64,000 nt of DNA from Ralstonia sp. 25mfcol4.1. GTDB taxonomy: Bacteria > Pseudomonadota > Gammaproteobacteria > Burkholderiales > Burkholderiaceae. Positions 8,413-17,156 of the stretch are shown piece after piece. The position numbers and the translations under genes are program-made. Within the stretch, counting starts at the first letter, position 1, and every line of letters begins with the position of its first letter. The DNA lies in NCBI RefSeq assembly GCF_900104095.1, contig NZ_FNJO01000010.1:206231-270230 (forward strand), written 5' to 3'. Under the pieces are notes generated by a model. It did no database searches, had not been told where the DNA came from, and saw only the letters and a list, made by a program, of their open reading frames with translations.

Positions 8413-9881
8413 CGGCCGACATCACGACGTGCGACCTGCTGGTGATCGGCGCCGGCCCGGCCGGGCTGGCCGCTGCCACCCAGGCGGCCGAACTGGGCCT
8501 GTCGACCGTGCTGATCGACGAGCAACCCGCACCGGGCGGGCAGATCTATCGCGCCATCGGCAACACGCCGGTACAGAACCGCGCCATCCTGGGGCAGGAC
8601 TACTGGCACGGCCTGAGCCTGCTGGAGCCGTTCGCCAGGAGCGGCGCACGCCATGTTCCGGCCGCCACCGTGTGGTCGATCAATGCACGCGACGGTCAGC
8701 CCGAGGGGCAGTCCGCCGGCTACGAGGTCGCCTATTCGGTGGCCCGCGCCGGCCAGGACCCGCAGGCCGCGCTGCTGCACTGCCGCCATATCATCCTGGC
8801 CACCGGCGCGCAGGAGCGGCCATTCCCGATCCCCGGCTGGACCCTGCCGGGCGTGATCACGGCGGGCGCCGCGCAGATCCTGCTGAAGACATCGGGCGTG
8901 GTGCCCGAAGGCCGGACCGTGCTGGCAGGCGGCGGCCCGCTGCTCTATCTGCTGGCGTGGCAGTACCTGAATGCCGGCGTGAAGCTGCAGGCGATTCTGG
9001 AAACCACGGCCAGCGGCCAATGGCGCCAGGCGCTGCCGCATGCCTGGGGCTTCCTGCGCTCGCCCTATCTGGGCAAGGGGCTGAAGCTGCTGCGCGCCGT
9101 GCGCAAGGCGGTGCCCATCGTCAGCGGCGTGACCGCGCTGGAAGCCGTGGCCGGGCCCGGCGGCCAGGTCGCCGAACTGCGCTACGAGGCCGACGGCCAG
9201 CGCCACACCATCGCCATCGACCAGTTGCTGCTGCACCAGGGCGTGGTGCCGAATACCAACCTGTCGCGCGCCGTGGGCGCCGAGCATGTCTGGAACGAAC
9301 GCCAGGACTGCTGGCAGCCGCAGGTCGACGACTGGGGCGCCACGTCGGTGCCGCACGTCAGCATTGCCGGCGACGGCGCGGGCATTGCCGGCGCCGTGGC
9401 GGCCGAGCACCGGGGCCGTATCGCCGCCGCGCACGCGGCCGCTGCGCTGGGCCGCATCAGTACCGACACGCGCGACCGCACGGCGGCCCAGCCGCGCGCC
9501 GAACTGGCACGCGCCACGCGCGGCCGCGAATTTTTCGAGGTGCTGTACCGCCCGCTGCCGCAGTTCCGCCGCCCGGTAGGCGACACCATCGTCTGCCGCT
9601 GCGAGGAAGCCACCGCCGAACAGGTGCGCCATGCCGCGCGCATCGGTTGCCAGGGGCCGAACCAGCTGAAGGCGTTCCTGCGCTGCGGCATGGGCCCCTG
9701 CCAGGGCCGCTTCTGCGGGCTGACCGTGACCGAACTGATCGCCGACGAGCAGCAGCGGCATCCGCGTGATGTGGGCTACTACCGGCTGCGGTTTCCCACC
9801 AAGCCGGTGACGCTTGGCGAAATTGCGACGTTGCCACAGACCGAGGCATCGCGCGAAGCGGTGGTGCGATTCAAGAAATAA
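8409..9881 (+). CDS. NAD(P)/FAD-dependent oxidoreductase, alpha subunit (opine oxidase OoxA/HcnB-like)
   Basis: 490 residues; the start at 8409 overlaps the preceding stop in ATGA. An FAD motif (LLVIGAGPAGLAAATQAAE) with EQPAPGGQIYR opens the protein, a second dinucleotide fold (VLAGGGPLLYLLAWQYL) lies near residue 170, and a BFD-like 2Fe-2S domain closes it: CRCEEATAEQ, then GPNQLKAFLRCGMGPCQGRF followed by C. This is the standard architecture of opine-oxidase and hydrogen-cyanide-synthase alpha subunits. The closest biochemical guesses are opine, D-hydroxyproline or related imino acid oxidation; cyanide synthesis is less likely given the OccR-like regulator and adjacent uptake gene. Confidence 0.9.
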   Translation: MTADITTCDLLVIGAGPAGLAAATQAAELGLSTVLIDEQPAPGGQIYRAIGNTPVQNRAILGQDYWHGLSLLEPFARSGARHVPAATVWSINARDGQPEGQSAGYEVAYSVARAGQDPQAALLHCRHIILATGAQERPFPIPGWTLPGVITAGAAQILLKTSGVVPEGRTVLAGGGPLLYLLAWQYLNAGVKLQAILETTASGQWRQALPHAWGFLRSPYLGKGLKLLRAVRKAVPIVSGVTALEAVAGPGGQVAELRYEADGQRHTIAIDQLLLHQGVVPNTNLSRAVGAEHVWNERQDCWQPQVDDWGATSVPHVSIAGDGAGIAGAVAAEHRGRIAAAHAAAALGRISTDTRDRTAAQPRAELARATRGREFFEVLYRPLPQFRRPVGDTIVCRCEEATAEQVRHAARIGCQGPNQLKAFLRCGMGPCQGRFCGLTVTELIADEQQRHPRDVGYYRLRFPTKPVTLGEIATLPQTEASREAVVRFKK

Positions 9882-10052
9882 GCCGCGACATGGCGGAACG
9901 CGTGGCCGGATTGCGATGCAGGCCGGCCACGCCAGCAGCAAACGCATACACAAAATGAGCGGGAGCCGGGATACACCGCGCCTCGCCAGTTGGACCAGCA
10001 CAGCGAGTTCATCCTGAGAGCACTCATCAACCCATCCTTTCGAGAATCAACC

Positions 10053-11030
10053 ATGGTGTTTTCCAAGATCGTTCCCGCTCTCGCGCTCGCATTGGCCGCT
10101 GCCTCGGCCGCCACCCCTGCCCTGGCCCAGGAACTGCCGCCGGGCCCGCTCCGCATGCTGGTCGGATTTGCCCCCGGCGGCGGCAACGACGTCATCGCCC
10201 GCACGGTCGCCACGCAATTCCAGCTGAACACCAGGACGACGATCGTGGTGGAAAACAAGCCCGGCGGCGGCAGCACGCTGGCCACCGCCGAGATGGCGCG
10301 CGCGAAGCCCGATGGCTCGGTGCTGCTGCTGGGCTCGGTCGGCGGCCAGGCCATCGCGCCGTCGATCTACAGCAAGCTGCCCTACGATCCGGTCAAGGGC
10401 GTGCAGCCGGTGTCGCTGGTGGCCAAGTCGGCCAACGCGCTGGTGGTCAACAACGACCTGCCGGTCAAGAACGTGCAGGAACTGCTGGCCTACGCCAAGG
10501 CCCATCCCGGCAAGCTCAACGTGACGTCGCCCGGCAATGGCACGATCTCGCACCTGTCGGCCGAACTGTTCAAGAGCATGGCGGGCGTGTCCATCACGCA
10601 TATTCCGTATCGCGGCGATGCCCCGGCCATGCAGGACGTGATGGCCGGCCAGGCCCAGATGACGTTTGCCAGCCTGCCCTCCGCCAAGGCCGGCGCCGAT
10701 TCCGGCAAGGTCCGCATCCTGGCCGTGACCAGCGCCAAACGCGTGGAAACGATGCCGAACGTGCCGACCATCGCCGAATCGGGCGTGCCGGGCTACGAGG
10801 TGGTGTCGTGGTATGGCGTTTTTACGACGGGCGGCACGCCGATGCCGACCGTCAACCGCCTGGCCCAGGAAATCGCGGCCGTGGTGGCGCAACCGTCGAT
10901 CCGCGAATCGATCGCCAAGCAGGGCATGGAGCCCAGCGCGCTGGGCCCGGTTGAGTTCACGCAACTGGTGAACCGCGACACCCAGAAGTGGGACAAGGTG
11001 GTGAAGAGCGTCGGCATCAAGCTGGACTGA
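10053..11030 (+). CDS. Bug/TctC family periplasmic solute-binding receptor
   Basis: 325 residues from ATG 10053. A Sec signal peptide (MVFSKIVPALALALAAASAA, cleavage after ALAQ) is followed by PLRMLVGFAPGGGNDVIAR, ENKPGGGSTLATAEMA, VSITHIPYRGDAPAMQD and MPNVPTIAESGVPGYE, all Bug hallmarks. It lies 171 bases after the oxidase operon on the same strand and 93 before an AbrB-type membrane protein, with no TctAB permease nearby. The context suggests that it captures the substrate of the oxidase; that is inference. Confidence 0.93.
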   Translation: MVFSKIVPALALALAAASAATPALAQELPPGPLRMLVGFAPGGGNDVIARTVATQFQLNTRTTIVVENKPGGGSTLATAEMARAKPDGSVLLLGSVGGQAIAPSIYSKLPYDPVKGVQPVSLVAKSANALVVNNDLPVKNVQELLAYAKAHPGKLNVTSPGNGTISHLSAELFKSMAGVSITHIPYRGDAPAMQDVMAGQAQMTFASLPSAKAGADSGKVRILAVTSAKRVETMPNVPTIAESGVPGYEVVSWYGVFTTGGTPMPTVNRLAQEIAAVVAQPSIRESIAKQGMEPSALGPVEFTQLVNRDTQKWDKVVKSVGIKLD

Positions 11031-11123
11031 CCGATCCGACCCGCGTACCGAATGCCGGAGCATCGCAGACACAGCGGATAGAATTCGCGGCTACGTCACC
11101 ATTCGCGCCACACTGAACCGGAC

Positions 11124-12221
11124 ATGGCACATACAAGCCGCGCGCTGCACTGGTCCGCGCTCCTGGCCGGTACGCTCGCATTGAGCTACCTGCTGCAGCC
11201 CGTGATATCGACGGCCAGCGTGCTGGTTGCCGCGATGGGGTGCGCCATGGTCGCCGGTTTCATGGACGTCAGGCTGCGCATCCGCCCCGCGTTGACGGCG
11301 TTCGCGCAGGCCATGACCGGGACGGCCATCGCCAGCACGCTGCATCTGGCCGAACTGCTTGAAGCGGCGTCGGACGGGCTGGTGGTGCTGGGCGTGGCCC
11401 TGACCATCGGCAGCGCCGCGGCCGTGGGCTGGCTGCTGGTCCGCTATTCGCCGCTGCCTGGCACCACGGGCGCGTGGGGCAGCCTGCCCGGCGCGGCGTC
11501 GATCATGGGCGCCCTGGCCACCGAGAACGGCGGCGACGGCATCCTGGTGTCGCTGATGCAGTACCTGCGCGTGGTGCTGGTGGTCGTCACCGGGCCGCTG
11601 GTAGCCCATGCCATCGTCGATGCACAGATGGCGACGGCCTCGGCATCGACGACGGCTGGCCAGGCATTCAGCCATGTCTCGCCCGTCGGCACGCCGGTCG
11701 CCATCGGCATTGCGATCGTCGGGTGCTGGATCGGTGTGCGCTTCCGCATCCTGGCCGGGGCGTTCCTGGTGCCGCTGGCGCTGGGCGCCGTGTGGGTGAC
11801 GCTGGTGCCGGCCCCGGTGGTGGTGCCCACGCCGCTGCTCGGCTGCGGCTTCGCGGTGCTGGGCTGGACCATCGGCCTGCAGTTCCGGCGCGACCTGCTG
11901 CGGCCTTTGGTGGCGTCGCTGCCGACCATGCTGGCCGCCATCGTGGCGATGATGGGACTGTGCGCCGCCTCGGCGTGGTTGATCTCCGCCAGCCACAAGG
12001 TCAGCTTCCTGACGGCCTACCTGGCCACGTCGCCGGGCGGCGTGGAATCGATCGTGGCCATCGCGCTCGGCACCAACGCGGACATGAATTTCGTGGTGGC
12101 CACCCAGACGCTGCGGCTGTTCTCGGTCGTGCTGATCGGGCCATGGCTGGCCAGGCGCATTGGCATGTCGACCGGCGGGTCGGGCGGCGGGGGCGGGTCG
12201 GGCGGCGGGTCGGGCGGCTGA
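11124..12221 (+). CDS. AbrB family (AbrB-duplication) integral membrane protein, possible transporter
   Basis: 365 residues, almost wholly hydrophobic, with about ten membrane segments arranged as two similar halves. Marks of the family are PLPGTTGAWGSLPGAASIMG in the first half and YLATSPGGVESIVAIALG in the second. Databases often label this family a transcriptional regulator, but the sequence is a membrane protein and no DNA-binding motif is visible. The C-terminus ends in a Gly/Ser tail (TGGSGGGGGSGGGSGG). It follows a Bug receptor on the same strand, making it a candidate permease partner. It ends 5 bases before the convergent flavoprotein gene. Confidence 0.8.
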   Translation: MAHTSRALHWSALLAGTLALSYLLQPVISTASVLVAAMGCAMVAGFMDVRLRIRPALTAFAQAMTGTAIASTLHLAELLEAASDGLVVLGVALTIGSAAAVGWLLVRYSPLPGTTGAWGSLPGAASIMGALATENGGDGILVSLMQYLRVVLVVVTGPLVAHAIVDAQMATASASTTAGQAFSHVSPVGTPVAIGIAIVGCWIGVRFRILAGAFLVPLALGAVWVTLVPAPVVVPTPLLGCGFAVLGWTIGLQFRRDLLRPLVASLPTMLAAIVAMMGLCAASAWLISASHKVSFLTAYLATSPGGVESIVAIALGTNADMNFVVATQTLRLFSVVLIGPWLARRIGMSTGGSGGGGGSGGGSGG

Positions 12222-12226
12222 CGCCG

Positions 12227-13504
12227 TCAGGCCGTCAGATATGCCGCCGCGCCCGCCCCGGCCACCCGTCCACTGGCGAAGCAGGCCGTCAGCAGATAGC
12301 CGCCGGTCGGTGCTTCCCAGTCCAGCATTTCGCCGGCGCAGAACATGCCCGGGACCGCGTTGAGCATCAAGTGATCGTCCATCGCCTCGAAGCGGACGCC
12401 GCCCGCCGTGCTGATCACTTCGTCGATGGGTCGCGCGCGGATCAGCACCAGCGGCAGCGCCTTGATGGCGGCGGCCAGTGCCACGGGGTCGTGCATCGCT
12501 TCCCTCGTCAGCACCTCGCGCAGCAGCCGTGCCTTGACGCCGGTGATGCCCAGCCGACTCTGCAGGTGGCTGGACACCGAGCGCGATCCGCGCGGTCGTC
12601 CGACTTCGGCGGCAACGTCCTCGGCAGAGCGCCCCGGCGCCAGGTCCAGCGTGACGGTGGCGCTGCCGTGCGCATCGATCAGGTCGCGGATCGGGGCGGA
12701 CAGCGCGTAGACCAGGCTGCCTTCGATGCCGGTTTCGCTGATCACGAACTCTCCTTGCCGATGCAGGACGGTGCCGTCGGGCGCGGTCACGCCGATGGCC
12801 ACCGATTTGACGGGATCCCCGGCGTGCTGGCTCCGGAACACCTCGCTCCATTCGATATCGAAGCCGCAGTTGGCCGGCCGCAGCGGCGCCACATCGACAC
12901 CCCGGGCTGACAGCATCGGCACCCACGCGCCATCGGACCCAAGCCGCGCCCAACTGCCGCCGCCCAGCGCCAGCACCACGGCGCGGGCCGCCACTTCCAC
13001 CTCGACCTGCTCCTCGCCCCTGCGGGTGGCAAAGCGCAGCACGTGCCAGCCATCGGCAGACTGCCCGAAGCCAATCCAGCGATGCCGGACGTGCAGGCGC
13101 ATTCCGGCTTCGCGCAGGCGATGGAGCCACGCGCGCAGCAGCGGGGCGGCCTTCATGTCGGTGGGGAACACCCGGCCAGAACTGCCCACGAAGGTGTCGA
13201 TGCCCAGCCCATGCACCCAGGCGCGAAGCCGGGCGGCATCGAATGTGTCGAGCAACGGCCCGATGCGGTCGGCGCGCACGCCGTAGCGGCCCAGGAAGGC
13301 ATCGGCCGCCTCCGAATGCGTGATGTTCATGCCGCCCTTGCCCGCCATCAGGAACTTGCGCCCCACCGACGGCATGGCGTCGTAGACATCCACCGGCAAC
13401 CCCTGCGCGGCCAGCATCTCGGCCGCCATCAGGCCGGCCGGACCACCGCCAACGACAATGGCACCGGCAAGGCGGACGGGTTCGGCGGAAGTGACAGCGG
13501 ACAT
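12227..13504 (-). CDS. NAD(P)/FAD-dependent flavoprotein (TIGR03862/BaiN-like, HI0933 family)
   Basis: 425 residues from the ATG at 13504 (MSAVTSAEPVRLAGAIVVGG); upstream in-frame starts add sequence that is not protein-like. The FAD fold is AIVVGGGPAGLMAAEMLA, followed by the family motif GRKFLMAGKGGMNITHSE, GRVFPTDMKAAPLLRAWL, VVLALGGGSWARLGSDGAW and the closing CAGEMLDWEAPTGGYLLT. Members are flavoproteins of mostly unknown substrate; the BaiN group is annotated as aminoacetone oxidase or bile-acid reductase. It stands alone, convergent with the AbrB gene and divergent from aroG. Confidence 0.85.
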   Translation of the reverse strand: MSAVTSAEPVRLAGAIVVGGGPAGLMAAEMLAAQGLPVDVYDAMPSVGRKFLMAGKGGMNITHSEAADAFLGRYGVRADRIGPLLDTFDAARLRAWVHGLGIDTFVGSSGRVFPTDMKAAPLLRAWLHRLREAGMRLHVRHRWIGFGQSADGWHVLRFATRRGEEQVEVEVAARAVVLALGGGSWARLGSDGAWVPMLSARGVDVAPLRPANCGFDIEWSEVFRSQHAGDPVKSVAIGVTAPDGTVLHRQGEFVISETGIEGSLVYALSAPIRDLIDAHGSATVTLDLAPGRSAEDVAAEVGRPRGSRSVSSHLQSRLGITGVKARLLREVLTREAMHDPVALAAAIKALPLVLIRARPIDEVISTAGGVRFEAMDDHLMLNAVPGMFCAGEMLDWEAPTGGYLLTACFASGRVAGAGAAAYLTA

Positions 13505-13778
13505 GGAATCGATGATGTGGCGGTGGCGGAAAGCCGGCGAATTATAAGCGTAGCGATGTGCGGGCATGACCGGCGCCCGCGCTTGCAGCCGGTACGCCTG
13601 CACGCCAGTGACCGGGTGACGGCGCCGCCGCCGGGTGCGGTCTCAGGCACCATGCCCGGTGACCGTTGGCGCCGGCCTGTCTTAGAATCGCTCTCCATCG
13701 ACATCCGCGCCGGTTGGCCCCAATGTTTGCGGCAGGCTTTCCGCAGGTGTCCTTTTTCCAGATTCGCAGGAGTTCGCC

Positions 13779-14921
13779 ATGCAAGACCCACAAAAATCGC
13801 CGCCCACCGTTGCCGAAGGCTGGCAGGCCCCGCCGCCAGACCGCACGAGCGTGACCGATGACGCGCATGTCGACGACATCATCCCCCTGCCCCCGCCTGA
13901 ACACCTGATCCGCTTCTTCCCGATCCGCGGCACGCCGGTAGAGTCGCTGGTGACCCAGACGCGCCAGCGCATCTCGCGCATCCTGCACGGCCAGGACGAT
14001 CGCCTGCTGGTCATCATGGGCCCCTGCTCGATCCACGACCCGCAGGCCGCCCTGGAATATGCGCGGCGGCTGATGGCGCAGCGCGAGCACTATGCCGACT
14101 CCCTAGAAATCGTGATGCGGGTGTATTTCGAGAAGCCCCGCACCACGGTGGGCTGGAAGGGCCTGATCAACGACCCGTACCTGGACGAGAGCTATCGCAT
14201 CGACGAAGGCCTGCGCATTGCGCGCAGCCTGCTGCTGGACATCAACCGGCTGGGCCTGCCGGCCGCCGGCGAGTTCCTGGACGTGATTTCGCCCCAATAT
14301 ATCGGCGACCTGATCTGCTGGGGCGCGATTGGCGCCCGCACCACCGAGAGCCAGGTGCACCGGGAGCTGGCTTCGGGCATTTCCGCGCCCATCGGCTTCA
14401 AGAACGGCACCGACGGCAACATCAAGATCGCCATCGACGCCATCCAGGCCGCATCGCGGCCGCATCACTTCCTGGGGGTACACAAGAACGGCCAGGTGGC
14501 GACGGTCCATACCAAGGGCAACCCGGACTGCCACGTCATCCTGCGCGGCGGCAAGGCGCCCAACTACGATGCCGATTCCGTGGCCACCGCATGCCGCGAA
14601 CTGGAAGCGGCCGGGCTGCGCAATACGCTGATGGTGGATTGCAGCCATGCCAACAGCAGCAAGCAGCACCAGAAGCAGATCGACGTGGCGGCCGACCTGG
14701 CGCGGCAGGTCAGCGCCGGTAGCGGGTCGATCTTCGGTGTCATGGTGGAAAGCCACCTGCTGCCCGGCGCGCAGAAATTCACGCCGGGCGAACACCAGCC
14801 GTGCAACCTGACCTACGGCCAGAGCATCACCGATGCGTGCATCGGCTGGGACGATTCGGTGGCGGTGCTGGAAACGCTGAGCCAGGCGGTCAAGGCGCGC
14901 CGCGCGGTGGCCAAGCCGTGA
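13779..14921 (+). CDS. aroG: 3-deoxy-7-phosphoheptulonate (DAHP) synthase, type I
   Basis: 380 residues, slightly longer than E. coli AroG because of a Pro/Asp-rich N-terminal extension of about 20 residues. It condenses phosphoenolpyruvate with erythrose 4-phosphate, the entry step of aromatic amino acid synthesis. Catalytic and metal elements are all present: GPCSIHD (metal Cys), YFEKPRTTVGWKGL, GARTTESQVHRELAS, GFKNGTDGN, DCSHANSSKQHQKQ (metal His), GVMVESHL (metal Glu) and TDACIGW (metal Asp). AGGAGTTCGCC precedes the ATG. The extended N-terminus and AroF/G/H-type core suggest feedback inhibition by an aromatic amino acid, but which one cannot be told. Monocistronic by context. Confidence 0.95.
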   Translation: MQDPQKSPPTVAEGWQAPPPDRTSVTDDAHVDDIIPLPPPEHLIRFFPIRGTPVESLVTQTRQRISRILHGQDDRLLVIMGPCSIHDPQAALEYARRLMAQREHYADSLEIVMRVYFEKPRTTVGWKGLINDPYLDESYRIDEGLRIARSLLLDINRLGLPAAGEFLDVISPQYIGDLICWGAIGARTTESQVHRELASGISAPIGFKNGTDGNIKIAIDAIQAASRPHHFLGVHKNGQVATVHTKGNPDCHVILRGGKAPNYDADSVATACRELEAAGLRNTLMVDCSHANSSKQHQKQIDVAADLARQVSAGSGSIFGVMVESHLLPGAQKFTPGEHQPCNLTYGQSITDACIGWDDSVAVLETLSQAVKARRAVAKP

Positions 14922-15082
14922 GCGGGAAGCCGGCCGATGTGGACGCCGGCTGGATCGTGGCAGGCGCGACGGCCAGGGCCTGAGGAAGCCCTGCGCCCGT
15001 CGCTGCCCCGGCGTGACGTGGTGACGGGATCGGCGGCGTTGCAGCGCTGGCGCCGGCATGGGGCCGGGTAGAATCCCGCCTT

Positions 15083-15418
15083 ATGCCGAGTCTGATCCAT
15101 TACCTTCGCGGCGGGGCGGCGGCCATCGCCGCCGTCGTCGCCTGCGCGGCCCACGCCAGCGATATCTCCTGCGAGGCGCCGGCCACGCGCGCCAGCCAGA
15201 TCATCTGCGAGACCGCACTGTTCTCGATGGGCTACCAGCGCATCTATGCCGACCAGCAACGCCTGCTCAAGGCCGGCGTGATCTCGCAGGCGGACATCGA
15301 CGCCTTCCGGCGCCAGCGCGACGCCTGCGACGCCGCCAGTTGCCTGGATGCCGTGTTTTCCGCGTGGCGGCAGCATCTGACGGACATCGGCGCGCCGCGC
15401 TCGCGCCAGGGCCGGTAA
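15083..15418 (+). CDS. Small secreted Cys-containing protein (LprI/DUF1311-like)
   Basis: 111 residues. A signal peptide (LRGGAAAIAAVVACAAHAS) leads to a mature part of about 85 residues with paired cysteines in the order ISCEAP, IICETALF, RDACDAASCLDAVFSAWR. That Cys-x-helix-Cys pattern, with R.ACD...CL....Y/FxxR at the end, resembles the LprI lysozyme-inhibitor-like family. The start ATG at 15083 is preceded by GTAGAATCCCGCC, without a strong ribosome site. Periplasmic, function inferred only from resemblance. Convergent with the hydroxyacid dehydrogenase at 15434. Confidence 0.65.
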   Translation: MPSLIHYLRGGAAAIAAVVACAAHASDISCEAPATRASQIICETALFSMGYQRIYADQQRLLKAGVISQADIDAFRRQRDACDAASCLDAVFSAWRQHLTDIGAPRSRQGR

Positions 15419-15433
15419 CGGCCGCACGCCCGA

Positions 15434-16423
15434 CTAGGCCATCGGGCCGCTTCGCAGCCGGCCCAGCACCTCGGGGTTGGCCAGGTTTGCAGGCGCCCCG
15501 GCAAAAAAACGGTTGATATTGTCGAACGCCCCGCCGTAGTACGCCTCGTAGTTGTCCTTCTCGACAAAGCCGATATGCGGCGTGCATAGCGCGTTGTCGA
15601 GCCGCAGCAGCGGATCGTCGGCACCCAGCACGGGCTCGCGTTCATAGACATCCACGGCGGCAAACCCCGGGCGTCCGGCCCGCAGGGCATCCGCCAGCGC
15701 ACCCGGCGCGACCAGCTCTGCCCGGCTCGTATTCACGAGCAACGCGGTGGGCTTCATGCGCGCCAGATCGGCGGCGGTGACGATGCCTTCGGTGTCCGCA
15801 CTGAGCCGGACGTGCAGGCTGACCACGTCGCTCTGCGCGAAAAACGCCTCGCGCGACGGTGCCACATCGAACCCGTCCTGGCGGGCGTCGGCGGTGGAAC
15901 CTTCCCGTCCCCAGACCCAGACCTGCATGCCGAAAGCCCGGCCGAAGCCCGCCACCTGCCGGCCGATGCGGCCATAGCTCCAGACGCCCAGCCGCTGGCC
16001 GCGCAACTGCTGACCCAGATGGCCCTGCCACTGGCCCGCCCGCAGCCGGTTGGCCTCTGCCACCAGATGGCGGCGGCTGGCCAGTATCAGCGCCCAGGTC
16101 AGCTCGGCCGTTGCCGCGCCCGATCCGCTGCCTTCCGTCACCGCGATGCCACGCGCCGTGCAGGCGGCCAGGTCGATGTGGCCCGCCACCTTGCCGGTCT
16201 GGCTGATCAGCCGCAGCCGGGGCAGGCGGTCGAGCAGCGCCGCCGTGATGGCCGTCCGTTCGCGCGTCAGCACGATGGCATCGGCCTCGGCCAGGCGCGC
16301 CGCCAGCGCGTCGATGTCCTTGACGTTGTCGTGGTAGAGCGTCACCTCGTGTCCGTCCAGCCGTGAAAAACAGTCGAGGCTGCGCACGCAGTCCTGGTAG
16401 TCGTCGGGAATCGCGATTCGCAT
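15434..16423 (-). CDS. D-2-hydroxyacid dehydrogenase family protein
   Basis: 329 residues from ATG 16423 (MRIAIPDDYQDCVRSLDCFS). An NAD-binding loop RLGVWSYGRIGRQVAGFG is preceded by the substrate-binding region ISQTGKVAGHID and followed by LLVNTSRAELV, DVYEREPVLG (Glu) and the catalytic His in CTPHIGFVEKDNYEAYY. The Rossmann motif reads G-x-W-x-Y-G-x-I-G, so the usual GxGxxG begins with Gly-Val-Trp-Ser-Tyr-Gly. It is divergent from the molybdenum hydroxylase genes, with a 257-base gap holding a perfect palindrome. Its substrate is unknown; it may act on a product of the hydroxylase. Confidence 0.85.
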   Translation of the reverse strand: MRIAIPDDYQDCVRSLDCFSRLDGHEVTLYHDNVKDIDALAARLAEADAIVLTRERTAITAALLDRLPRLRLISQTGKVAGHIDLAACTARGIAVTEGSGSGAATAELTWALILASRRHLVAEANRLRAGQWQGHLGQQLRGQRLGVWSYGRIGRQVAGFGRAFGMQVWVWGREGSTADARQDGFDVAPSREAFFAQSDVVSLHVRLSADTEGIVTAADLARMKPTALLVNTSRAELVAPGALADALRAGRPGFAAVDVYEREPVLGADDPLLRLDNALCTPHIGFVEKDNYEAYYGGAFDNINRFFAGAPANLANPEVLGRLRSGPMA

Positions 16424-16508
16424 GAACAATCGGGCCGGGAAGGCGCCGGCGGGTTGTGGAATGCCGAAAATGAAAAGTGTAGGAAGAAAACCACGTCGGG
16501 AAAGGCTG

Positions 16509-16529
16509 CATTTCCATGCCATGGAAATG
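16509..16529. promoter_or_regulatory. Perfect 21-bp palindrome between divergent genes
   Basis: CATTTCCATG, a single C, then CATGGAAATG: two exact 10-base arms. It lies 86 bases upstream of the hydroxyacid dehydrogenase start and 152 upstream of the 2Fe-2S subunit start, a typical position for an operator serving both promoters. No regulator gene is adjacent except the TetR gene at 19521. Confidence 0.6.
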
Positions 16530-16680
16530 AATGGCCTGCGACGCTGTTCGGTGCAGGCTGGCTGGCCTAGATTTGAGGCTGCGTCCCCACGGCACCGCCC
16601 GTTTTGCCTGCTGGTCAGCGGTCGGCCGTGTGCGGATGCACCCGACGAGAACAACGACAAGGAAGACAAAGGAGCGCCCC

Positions 16681-17154
16681 ATGCCCACCTACCAGTTGCA
16701 GGTCAACGGCAAGCCGCATGCCGTGGACGTCGATAGCGATACGCCCCTGCTCTACGTGCTGCGCGACAATCTGGGCCTGCACGGCCCCAAGTTCGGCTGC
16801 GGCCTCGGCCAGTGCGGCGCCTGCACGGTGCTGTTCAACGGGACGGCCACGCGGTCGTGCGTGCTGCCGGTGGCGTCGGTCGGGGACGCGCGCATCACCA
16901 CGCTGGAGGGGCTTGGCACGCCGGACAAGCCGCATCCGGTGCAGCAGGCCTTTATCGACGAACAAGCCGCGCAGTGCGGGTATTGCATCAATGGCATGGT
17001 GATGACGTCGGTCAGCTTGCTCGCACAGACCGCCAGGCCGACCGAAGAGCAGATCCGCAATACGCTGGCCGGCAACCTGTGCCGTTGCGGCACGCACACC
17101 CGCATCATCAAGGCCGTGCAGCGCGCGGCGCAAACGTCCGCAAAGGAGGCCTGA
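16681..17154 (+). CDS. [2Fe-2S] subunit of xanthine dehydrogenase-family hydroxylase (IorA-like)
   Basis: 157 residues from ATG 16681, preceded by AAAGGAGCGCCCC. The N-terminal plant-type cluster is FGCGLGQCGACTVLFNG with RSCVLP, and the C-terminal alpha-helical cluster is QCGYCINGMV and NLCRCGTH. This is the small subunit of molybdenum hydroxylases such as isoquinoline 1-oxidoreductase and nicotinate dehydrogenase, carrying electrons from the Mo site. The large subunit follows after two bases, so both are translated together. Confidence 0.92.
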   Translation: MPTYQLQVNGKPHAVDVDSDTPLLYVLRDNLGLHGPKFGCGLGQCGACTVLFNGTATRSCVLPVASVGDARITTLEGLGTPDKPHPVQQAFIDEQAAQCGYCINGMVMTSVSLLAQTARPTEEQIRNTLAGNLCRCGTHTRIIKAVQRAAQTSAKEA

Positions 17155-17156
17155 CC

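Noticed and set aside
8409..9881. Calling the oxidase operon hydrogen cyanide synthase (hcnABC)
   Set aside because: The subunits share ancestry, but the OccR-like regulator and the neighbouring Bug receptor favour an opine- or imino-acid oxidase.
11124..12221. AbrB-family transcriptional regulator
   Set aside because: The label is common in databases, but the sequence is an integral membrane protein with no DNA-binding motif.
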